From Alnus glutinosa (taxonomy: Eukaryota > Streptophyta > Magnoliopsida > Fagales > Betulaceae): DNA of 64,000 bases. This document shows positions 54,901-64,000 of the stretch, in pieces. The stretch covers positions 29,923,544-29,987,543 of the forward strand of contig NC_084887.1 of NCBI RefSeq assembly GCF_958979055.1, given 5' to 3'. The notes under the pieces are model-generated. The model worked only from the letters and a program-made list of their open reading frames with translations, was not told where the DNA came from and did no database searches. Made by a program: the position numbers and the translations under genes. Numbering within the stretch: the stretch's first letter is position 1; every line of letters begins with the position of its first letter.

Positions 54901-57900
54901 GGAGATATGGTAGGGAGAGAGAGGCTCTATGGCGTTTGGTGATTGACGCCAAATTTGGGAGCCTAAAGGGTGGGTGGTGCTCTATTGAGGTGTCGGGTTC
55001 CTATGGAGTAGGGGTTTGGAAATATATTAGGAAAGGGTGGGAGAAGTTTTGCAATTATGTTCGGTTTGTGGTAGGGGATGGATCATATATCAGTTTCTGG
55101 CATGATCGGTGGTGTGGGGAGAATTCTTTGAAGCTTTGTTTTCCAGTTCTGTATAGTCTTGTGAGGAACAAAGCGGCTATGGTGGTAGATAATATGGCTG
55201 TTCATAATGGCAACATTCATTGGAATGTTCTCTTTACGCGGCAATTACAGGACTGGGAGTTGGAGATGGTGCTCTCTTTCTTCGAGCGGTTGTACTCCAC
55301 TCCGATTCGACAAGGAGAGGGTGACAAGTTAGTTTGGAACCTCTCTACAAGGAGCTATTTTGAAGTAAGGTCATATTATGAAGCACTTAGTCGGAAAGAA
55401 GGTCCATCATTCCCGTGGAAGAAGATATGGTGTGCTAAGGCTCCGACAAGGGTGGCGTTCTTTGTATGGACTACAGCTTTAGGAAAAATTTTGACTCATG
55501 ACAATCTACGAAAGAAGAATATTGTGGTTATTGAGTGGTGTTGTATGTGTAAAAAGAAGGGGGAGTCTATTGATCATCTGTTACTTCATTGCGACACCGC
55601 CCGTGAGCTTTGGAGTTTTATGTTTTCTTTATTTGGAGTTGAATGGGTCATGCCACAATCGGTGATGGGTTTGTTGACTACTTGGGGTGTTTTTCGAGGG
55701 CATGGCCTAGCAAAAAATGTTTGGCGTTTAGTTCCTCACTGTGTTTTGTGGAGCATTTGGAGGGAGCGGAATGCGAGGCTTTTTGAAGATGTCGAGACTG
55801 TAATGGTAGTTTTAAGGAAGCGTCTTCTTAACACGCTATATCTATGGATAGCTCCCCATTTTTGCCACCTAGGTGTTTCTACTTTTGTAGACTTTCTTAA
55901 TTTATTAGTTGTTCCTCCTGTTTAGGGGCTCTCTTGTATACTTCCCGTGTATTAGGGTTGCGCCCCTCTGCGCTTTTTATTGAATTTTAAATTACTTATA
56001 AAAAAAAAAAAAATAGTCACAGCAACAATGATACGGACATGATAAAACCGGGGGTGTAGATTCAAGGTGACAACCCAACCAACCCAACCCAAACCGACAA
56101 GCTTGGGTTGGTTTTTCTCAGGTTGATATTGCTTTGGTTTTAAAACCTGAAAAAAATGAGAGGTTGGATCGGTTTCAGTTTGGGGTTTTTCACAAAACTC
56201 AAACTAATCCAACATTTATTGACTATACATTTAAGATATAACATAAATTAGGATATGTCGCTTACTTTCAATAATAATGACCTAATATCCCATGCACTTG
56301 CTTTTTGGCTAAATGCTCCAAACTTTAGTTCAGGCACTGAATTGATATGATTCAAATCATTAATTTTTGGACCCAAAATAATTAAAGTTGTCAGTACAAA
56401 TAAACAACACGAATGAGCTAAAGAGTACTGGCTCAGACCCAAGAGTGGCCAAGACCAAACTAATTCAAGCCGACCAGTTGCAGACTTGATTGTTTTGGTT
56501 ATTCAATGTTGTCGGTTTGTTGCGGTTTAGCTATTCTCCAAACCGATGAGATCAGGACAGTTTGAAAACCCCCAAAACTGAACCAACCCAACATGTGCAC
56601 ACCCCAAACTGGAACCAAAATTCATATGGTAGCATGGTCAAAGACCATATGGAGGTCGTTGGAGTAAACTTCTTGCAAAATATTTGCAAGCCAACAGAAG
56701 AGAAAGGGATTGTTTCAAGATCAACTGTGGAGCCCTCAACCAGACAGCTTCCATATATCAGTAGAGGATCTTTAAAAATTTAAAGGGAGCAGGTGTCAGG
56801 GTGGTGACCTGATACAGCAAAGGTAACATTATAGTAGCCTTACTTAAATGAACAAGTGTTAACGAGTGCAAAGGAAATTGTCCACACACACACACAAAAA
56901 AAAAAAAAAAAGTGCAAAGGACATGGAAGCCACTGCAATTCTAATAGCCACCCAGTTTGTTCATAATATCAGTTTTTTAGGATAATGTCTTGGAAGGAGT
57001 CTTTGAATATTAAAAAGGCACTGCATTTATCTTGGTCAATGTCAGGCACAACATTCATCTGAGTTACTGTTTTGCCACACACATTGTTCATTGGGACATT
57101 AACTTCACCAGGTTGGTGCATGATTGGGAGGTGGACTTTGTCTCCTCTTTCTTCAATGTTTTGTATTCCGCTAGAGTAGGTCGGAAGGGTGATGATAGAC
57201 TATGGTGGACGCCCTCAAAAAGAAGATCTTTTGAGGTCAAATCTTTAACAAGGTTCTTCTTCTTAACGTTGACTCCCCTTTTCCTTGGAAGAGCATTTGG
57301 AGGACTAAGACTCCTTCAAGGTTGGCTTTCTTTACTTGGACAGCTTCCCTTGGGAAAATTCTCACTTTGGATAATCTACAAGCGTCATATCATAGTGATA
57401 GATTGGTGTTGTATATGTAAAAATAGTGGAAAAACGCCAGATCACTTTGGATTATGGTTTTTCAAATGTTTGGGGTGGTGGATCTTTTGGCATGTTGGAA
57501 TAGGAGAGTCGGACGGAATGGCATCATTATCATTCGGAATGTAATTCGTTCATTTTTATTGTGGTGCATTTGGAGAGAATTGAACGCTCGAAGCTTTGGT
57601 GATCAAGAGCGAACAAGCTCGGATCTACAGACTTGTTTTCTTAAAGCCTTATTTGAGTGGATCTCTGCTACCACCTTTCTCCATGTCTCTAGCTATGCAG
57701 ATTTCTGTTCTCTTTTTTCTTGTTCTTGGTTTGCAGGGTGTTTCTCTAGTATACTTTCCATGTACTTGGGTTGCATCCCTTGCACTTTTAATGAATTTCC
57801 TTTACTTACATATTAAAAAAAAAAATGAAAAAAACAAGTTATCAATTGTTTCTTGATATCCCCCCATAAAGAAAAAAGTACAAAACTGTATACCTTTTCA

Positions 57901-60900
57901 CATTTAAGGGCCAGAGGAAAAAAAAAAACAACTTTAATTTTCCTTACTTCAAATCACTGGAAAGGAAATAAATTCCCTAGCTTCTTCTGCTATTTGAATC
58001 TATCCATGCCATATAAGTTCTAGGTCAGTAAGTGTACGTGGGATTGAGCTACTCTTTTACCATCAAATCACTTTTACTTCACAAGCAACTTGTTAGTTAC
58101 TAGAATGCTAGATATGAATAAACTTGTAACAGTTGTATAATAAGATTATTGGCATCATCGATTTGGCCGAAAACTAGTATGCTGATGCTCAATTCCACTA
58201 TCTAGTTGGTTACTTCTACATTATATACTCCAAAAATTGGTAATAATTGTCCTAAAGAGCGATTGGCTTTATCAATTCTAACCAAAAATTATATTGCTTA
58301 GTTCCAGATTCACCTAACATTCAAGAACAGCATTATCTGACAAGGTTGAGTCTTTAAGCTGGTTGGTAATAATTGAGAACCCCAAGTCCATTCTAAATCC
58401 AACTGAAAATTCTGATTCATTACTTAATTAATCCTCCTAATTTATTGAAGCAGTATGGTGAATTGCTTCAGTTTCAATTAAGATCCAATTGCAGCATCTA
58501 GATGACAATTAACAACTTCAATATTGTCGACTGTCCTGAAAAGCTGCCAACATTATAGAATCCAAATTTAAACGCAAATAGTTGGCAGGCAAATTCTTGA
58601 TTCTGTTCTTATAGCGAATGAGTGTTTGGATAGCCGCATCAAATCAGGTGAGCCTGGGTTACTATGTAAATTGGATATTGAGAAGGCTTATGATCATGTT
58701 AACTGGGACTTCTTATTGTATATGTTGAGAAGATGTGGCTTCGGGGAGAGATGGTGTTCATGGATAGCGCATTGTATTTCATCGGTGCGTTTCTCGGTTT
58801 TGGTGAACGGCACCCCTTCTGGTTTTTTTAGCAGCTCTTGTGGTATTAGACAAGGTGATCCTCTGTCGCCTCTTTTGTTCGTCATTGTGATGGAGGCTTT
58901 TAGTAAGCTGTTCTCTATTTCTGTTCAAAGGGGCTTTCTCTCTGGCTTCTCTGTAGGCTCTAGAAGCACTGGAGTGATTAATGTTTCTCACCTTTTATTC
59001 GCAGACGATACTTTAGTTTTCTGCGGGGCTAGTCCTGATCATCTTCTCTATCTTCGAATGTTATTACTGTCCTTTGAAGCTGTTTCAGGTTTGAAGATTA
59101 ATTTGGATAAGTCAATTTTGACTGCTGTGGGTATTGTGGATAATATGGATGATCTTGCTGGCATTGTGGGTTGTAGAGTCTCGTCTCTTCCTTTCAAGTA
59201 TCTCGGTCTTCCATTGGGGGCTCCTTTTAAGGCTAAGTCTAGCTGGGATGAGGTAGTTGGGAAGATCGAGAGACGTCTGGCTAGCTGGAAGCGGTTGTAT
59301 TTGTCGAAGGGTGGCAGAGTAACCCTGAAAAAAAGCACTCTCTCTAATCTTCCGAAGTACTTTCTATCTCTATTCCCTATTCCTTCCAATGTAGCTAGTC
59401 ATATAGAGAAGTTGTATCGAGATTTCTTGTGGGGTGGCATAGGTGAAGAATTTAAATTTCATCTGGTTAATTGGCCCAAGGTTTGTTCCCCTATTTCAAG
59501 TGGTGGCTTGGGCATCAGGAATTTGAGGCTCTTCAATAAGGCTCTTTTAGGGAAGTGGCTGTGGCGTTATGTCCATGAGAAAGAGGCTTGGTGGAAATCT
59601 GTTGTGGATGCAAAGTTTGGACCTACTCGGGATGGTTGGTGTTCTTTAGACCCCCCTGGGTCTCACGGAGTGGGGCTTTTGAAGAATATTAGGAAGGGAT
59701 GGAGTTCGTTTCGCAACCATATCAGACTCATGTTGGGAAATGGATCTAGGATCCGTTTTTGAGATGATGTGTGGTGTGGTGAGGTGCCTCTCAAGGAAGC
59801 TTTCCCAGTTTTGTATGATATTGCGTGTGACAAGGATGCTCTTGTAGCAGACCATTTGGTTGTGGTGAGTGGGTCTTATCAGTGGGATGTTAGCTTTTTC
59901 CGAGCGGCCCATGACTGGGGGGTGAATGTTTTGGCCTCTTTTTTCTCTTTGTTGTACTCTTCCAGAGTGAATTATGATGGGGAGGATAAGCTATGGTGGT
60001 CTCCTTCTCACAAAAGGAAATTTGATGTTAGATCTTTCTATAAGACTCTTGCTTGCAAAGAGGCTATTCATTTTCCTTGGAAAAGTATCTGGCGGACCAA
60101 AGTTCCTTTGAAAGTGGCTTTCTTTGCTTGGACGGCAGCGCATGGGAAGATCCTTACTTTGGACAATCTCAGGAAGAAGCGAGTCATAGTAATTGATAGA
60201 TGTTGCATGTGCAAAATGAATGGGGAGTCAGTGGATCATCTTATTCTCCATTGTGAGTTAGCTCGCGCTTTGTGGAACGCCATCTTTAGTCGCTTCAGTT
60301 TGTCTTGGGTTATGCCTCTTCGGGTGGTAGATTTATTCGCTTGCTGGTGGACGGGTGGTCGCTCCCGGAGTGCAGTCGTGTGAAAGATAGTCCCTTGTTG
60401 CCTTATGTGGTGCTTATGGAGGGAACGCAATGATAGGCAGTTTGAGGACAAAGAAAGAACTACTGAGGATCTCATTTCCTTTTTCTTTCATTCTTTGTAC
60501 TCTTGGTCGGCTGCGTTCCTCGCACCCTTATCGTTTAGTTTTAATGATTTCCTTGTATTGTTTTCTACTTCCACTTAGATGCCTTTCTTGTATACTTCCT
60601 GTGTACTTGATTGCGCTTTGCGCTTTTTAATGATATTTCTCTTCCTTATTAAAAAATATATATATAAATCAAAGCTCAACCACAACTTCATTCAAGAAGG
60701 TAATGCATATCATGCAATCTAGCTAGTAGCATCAGTATCTAACACACTATTGACCATAATAATACACAAAGAACAGCAATCGTTGCAAACTCAGCCACAG
60801 AATAAGTCAAATTAAATTAATACCTGTAATTTGGGCTGAAGGGCCTTAAGTGGTCCTTTGGGCTTCTCAACACCTTGCTGTCATTGTCCAAAGTGTAAAA

Positions 60901-61431
60901 GATACTTGTTAGTTAACTTAATGCATGTTTCTCCACTGCTGTCAATGACAAGTAAAATGATTGTGAAACTCATGCAAAGTACCTTTCCCAGAGCCCAATC
61001 AGCAGAATCAAAGTAAGCACGTTCATGGTCCTGATATCAAACCCCAAACTTTAGTAAAAAACCAACTCAAATAGATGCCTTTTCCAAACCCTAACAAAGA
61101 AGAGCCATCAGTAATCTCAAAATTGGAAATCACCTTAGCAATGAGTGGTGGTTTCTTGGGCATTATTCCCCCATATTTCTTCTTCACCTCCTACAAAAAC
61201 CCTAAACTGAGTTAACCAAAGTTATTTGAGAAATTGCTGCAACTGTAAGATACCCTTGGAATTAAAAACATTCCAAGAATGCAATATAAGGTCATTAATA
61301 GATCAACTGTGTAAAGAAATCAAGAATATGAACACAACCTCCTCTTGAGATGAAAGTATGGATTTTTCACACTCCTGGGGGACATCTACATTCACTTGTT
61401 CTTGCTCTTTGACATCCTCCATGCTAGACAT
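51989..61431 (-). CDS. Endosulfine/ARPP19-family phosphoprotein
   Basis: Six exons (high to low): 61431-61339, 61190-61134, 61030-60983, 60877-60824, 52203-52146, 52032-51989. All are GT-AG with matching phases, giving 117 residues. The core [33 protein letters not shown] carries the family signature FDSADW at 57-62 (animals have FDSGDY). In animals and yeast, Greatwall kinase phosphorylates the Ser of this motif, turning the protein into an inhibitor of PP2A-B55 at mitotic entry; Ser59 would be the equivalent. The rest, [18 protein letters not shown] and the tail [13 protein letters not shown], also fits plant homologues. Intron 4 is 8.6 kb and filled with retroelements. An AG before 61460 suggests a further 5' untranslated exon upstream. 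Confidence 0.93.
52462..54258 (-). mobile_element. LINE-tailed composite insertion with 15-bp target duplication
   Basis: CGATCAGCATTATCT lies on both sides (52447-52461 and 54259-54273). Next to the left copy, on the minus strand, is the LINE 3' tail (GTGTACTTAGGGGCGCCTTA, CGC, then an A-rich end). A G/T-rich minus-strand stretch precedes the tail and another lies at the other end (about 54130-54258). The middle is an LTR-retrotransposon fossil in the opposite direction. The target duplication shows that the outer unit arrived by LINE-type integration in an endosulfine intron. Confidence 0.7.
52728..54120 (+). mobile_element. LTR-retrotransposon fossil (Copia-like), incomplete
   Basis: A probable LTR runs 52728-53025, starting TGTTAG and ending TTACA. 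It contains TATAAATAAGGGAGC-like promoter sequence and an AATAAA-like signal. It is followed directly by TGGTATCAGAGCT, the primer-binding site for initiator tRNA-Met. Then comes a CT-rich leader with internal tandem repeats and a short start-like coding stretch near 54061. No second LTR and no pol region were recognised, so this is a broken remnant. The right limit is approximate. The family is assigned from the LTR style and binding site. Confidence 0.65.
54454..56011 (+). mobile_element. 5'-truncated LINE with 16-bp target duplication
   Basis: AATAGTCACAGCAACA lies at 54438-54453 and 56012-56027. The insert encodes the reverse-transcriptase thumb ([20 protein letters not shown]) and zf-RVT ([20 protein letters not shown]) through a stop at 55925, then the 3' tail and poly-A. 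One in-frame stop (TGA at 54768-54770) stands where relatives have Trp in [11 protein letters not shown] nearly open frame and an exact target duplication indicate a young insertion. Confidence 0.93.
56051..56605. repeat. Possible MITE with short GGGGTGT ends
   Basis: The left end GGGGTGTAGATTC and inverted right end GGGGTGTGCAC share only about seven bases, and the interior is rich in CCAACCCAAACCG-like segments in both orientations. No clear target duplication. It may be a non-autonomous DNA transposon. Confidence 0.35.
57050..57820 (+). mobile_element. Degraded LINE 3' fragment
   Basis: It encodes [20 protein letters not shown], then pieces of zf-RVT in changing frames ([37 protein letters not shown]). 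The tail has CTAGTATACTTTCCATGTAC and a poly-A. It is more decayed than the copies on either side. It lies in the endosulfine 8.6-kb intron. Confidence 0.85.
58580..60655 (+). mobile_element. 5'-truncated LINE retaining reverse-transcriptase core
   Basis: The longest LINE copy here. It encodes RT motifs from [37 protein letters not shown] and the active-site block [13 protein letters not shown] through thumb and zf-RVT ([18 protein letters not shown]), then the 3' tail at 60588-60655. Two in-frame TGA stops (59760-59762 and 60381-60383) stand where relatives have Trp; otherwise the frame is open from about 58600. The 5' endonuclease part is absent. No exact target duplication was recognised. 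It lies in intron 4 of the endosulfine gene. Confidence 0.93.
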
Positions 61432-61698
61432 AATGACCTTGCACCACCCAACCAAACAGCTGCAACAGCAAACCCGTTGTTCACATTAATATAGTAGATT
61501 TATTTATCTACTCATTTCTTTGTCCATTCATTCTTTTTTTTTTATTATTGGTAATCTAAACACACATCGAGTGGGTGTTGAAGCCAAGACGTCATCCTCC
61601 ATCCCCTTTTTTGGAAGGAGGAAATGCCATTATAGTTGGAGTTCATTGGCATTTCAGTAGAAATATCAGACTATGACAAATCCAATAGGTCACAAAAA

Positions 61699-62115
61699 CG
61701 ATTTTTTTTTATAAGTAATCGAGATATCATTAAAAATGTAATGCGGCCCAAGGTACAGAGAAAGTAATCAAGATATCATAGATCGAGTAGAAAAAGAACA
61801 AGAAAATCAAAATAACTAATCACCAAATGAGAAACAAAAGCAGCTATCCAAAGATACAATGTGTTGAAAAATAAAGACATAATCCCCTTCAATGTCCTCT
61901 CACGATCCTCAAAACTTCTATCATTCATTTCCCTCCAAAGACACCACAAAATCACGAAGGCACCATCTTCCATGCAGCAGCGATCCAAGCGCTGCCAACA
62001 GCCCACCAACAAGCATACAAATCGACTAATCGTCTAGCCATAATCCAAGATAACCCAAATCGATTGAAGAAAACGTTCCATATGGAACAAGCAACCTCAC
62101 AATGAAGCAGAAGAT
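61699..62115 (-). mobile_element. LINE 3' fragment upstream of the endosulfine gene
   Basis: The minus-strand frames give FNRFGLSWIMARRLVDLYACWWAVG (quoted in part: RRLVDLYACWWAVG) and REMNDRSFEDRERTLKGIMS, the zf-RVT end of this LINE lineage. A degenerate tail and poly-A read as poly-T near 61702-61711. The 5' end is truncated near 62115. Confidence 0.85.
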
Positions 62116-64000
62116 AGAAAATTAAGCGATTTCAATATTCAACCAATTAAGTTGATTCCTAAGGTCTTGAGAAGAGATGGGATCTTAAATTCTTGGGGCT
62201 AAATAAAAGGTATAAATAAGAGGCCACCACACATGCATCTGCATTTTGGTCAAGCAATTTTCTAAGGCAGCTAGCAGTGACGTTGCATATCTATTCCAAA
62301 AGGAGACAATGAAATAAAACTCAAAAGGATAATTTAATTCAAAAAAGGGGGGGAAACACATTATTAACAAAGGGTTATGTTTTTTGTCAGGTTGAGGGGA
62401 CATAGTGGCAGCTAAAACAGAAGTCATCAAGAGAAAACACTAGCATACCTGAGCCTTTACTTCTTTTAGTACATGATGTGAACCATCAGATAGTTCCTCC
62501 AAATTAAAAGAAAGCAATAAGAAAATTTCTAAAAATATACAAGAGCCATTCAGGGCCAAAAGCAGCTTAAGTCTAGAGTAGCAACATGAAACTATGGTGA
62601 CATCTAAAGAATACAAACCAAGACCTTTATAACACTTCAATTCCAAATTGATTTTGATGATTTTTTATTTTTTATTTTTTTATATTTACAAAGACCAACC
62701 ATCAAAATGAATCTCATAATATTATTGGGACACATGAAACATAGTCCTAGAAAGAAAGATGCCACAAAAGCTTTGGAAAATTCAAACCCATCAAGGGCAT
62801 AGCCCAAACAGCTATATAGGTGAAGCACCTCAAGGGCATAGCCCAAACAGCTTTTTTTGGGGGGGCAGGGGAGTTGGATTTAAGATCCCTCAACGAACTT
62901 GTAAAGAATCCAATGCAACTGCAGTTTGACCTTTTTGTCCTTTTCTTTTGTTCGTTTAATTTAGAGCATGCCAGCTGTTAACACCTTTGGAAATAACTAC
63001 CCATACTAGAACTTTTCCAATAAATGTAACCTTCGATGACTAAATTTCTTCAGAAAAAGGAGACATGGAAGAGGAGAAGGAAGCATAAAGCTTTTGAAAA
63101 CGAAACATAAAGAAGAGAGCAATCAGGCTCAAGGACCAAAATCTAAAAGCAATGAAGGTCAAACATAGGTAGACGTTTTAGAGTATCCAAGGGGGAAAAG
63201 AATTGACTCCTGATCCTGCATTTAAAGAGGATGGTGGAAATCAGAACCTGCACATAACCTGATTGGGAAGGCAACGGAATGCTGACAGATATAGTATCTT
63301 CCAAGCATAGTTGAAAAACTTTGGAACGTCACAATGGAAACTAAAGTTAAAACCTGGAAACTTGAGCCAATAATATATCCTAGTGGTCGCAGGATGCCAT
63401 AGGCTCTCAAGATCACTAAAACTTTGAAAGCAAAGAAGTTTGACAATAAGCAAGCACTTAAAGCATTTCTATGAAAAATAGCATTTGAGAATGACGAAAT
63501 TGAAATTTCGAAGAGTAACATGATTGGAATGGCAATAAAAAGTCTACAAATGTAGCACCCTCATGCAAGGATACAATTCAGAGAGGCATTTAACAACACA
63601 AGATGTATATCTCTCATACATACATAATGGCGACCACACGTGTAATAGAATTGCAAATGATCAAAAGCTTTCGACCCACTTGTTGAAAAGATGATAGTAT
63701 CATTTAGATCAACTGGGCAACCTGAAATCTTTTACAGACTATTCACTCACCTCATACTTCTATTTAAAATCCGTAGTCCCAAAACCCAGTATCCCCCTGC
63801 ATTTTTTGGAAAAAAAAAAAAACAAAAAAAAAAAAACAAAATTGTTCCCTAGGTTCATGGTTGAGGACACAAAAGGCAGAAAATCAGTGGCTAGTTGATT
63901 GCCTCTAATTACTCTTGACTTCTTCATTTTCTATAAACCCTATGCTTCGCGATTTTTCTAGGAATACTAAGTGGAAACTTTAATGGATGATTTCAGAAAA
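62116..64000. other. Right-end region without a recognised gene
   Basis: AT-rich sequence with a duplicated 30-bp segment (CAAGGGCATAGCCCAAACAG at about 62795 and 62832) and an A-rich tract at 63811-63839. A stretch at 62455-62500 on the minus strand has splice-like borders, which could be an untranslated exon of the endosulfine gene. The evidence is weak, and I recognise no coding gene. Confidence 0.4.

Noticed and set aside
62455-62646. Exon-like stretch LEELSDGSHHVLKEVKAQ on the minus strand with a GT donor at 62454
   Set aside because: I recognise no family and no partner exons. It may be an untranslated endosulfine exon or chance.

Overview
The window is nuclear DNA of a flowering plant, most likely a woody eudicot. 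Genes carry many GT-AG introns and AT-rich intergenic DNA, (AT)n and (GA)n microsatellites, MITEs, SINEs and many 5'-truncated plant LINEs. I cannot name the species from sequence alone. I joined exons by eye from splice sites, reading phase and family knowledge. In every gene reported as complete the joined exons give an uninterrupted frame.

Layout. 30-11,480 (-): DNA ligase 6 (LIG6), with a nuclease-type metallo-beta-lactamase N-terminus and a ligase C-terminus that runs off the left edge. 12,361-12,918 (-): a small PADRE/DUF4228 protein. 15,755-22,068 (-): mitochondrial elongation factor Ts in 8 exons. 23,023-24,542 and 26,887-28,174 (+): a tandem pair of SABATH carboxyl methyltransferases, the first frameshifted and the second intact. 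28,880-31,575 (+): CDC20, an activator of the anaphase-promoting complex, with two mitotic (MSA-type) core motifs upstream. 34,106-46,438 (+): an EEF1A lysine methyltransferase (METTL10/Efm4 type) spread over 12.3 kb because LINEs filled its introns. 49,141-49,701 (-): a two-exon, 128-residue single-pass membrane protein of unknown function. 51,989-61,431 (-): an endosulfine/ARPP19-type phosphoprotein whose 8.6-kb intron holds several LINEs and an LTR-retrotransposon fossil.

The genes are ordinary independent plant genes and do not form a pathway. LIG6 acts in DNA repair. CDC20 and endosulfine both act in the cell cycle in eukaryotes (APC/C activation and PP2A-B55 inhibition), but their nearness here is probably chance. 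The most distinctive feature is one LINE lineage with a recognisable 3' tail, present about 13 times in both orientations, mostly inside two genes. It includes an internally deleted copy with an open 182-codon frame and a target-site duplication. I found no evidence for a novel multi-gene system. There are no rRNA genes, free tRNA genes or CRISPR arrays that I can see.
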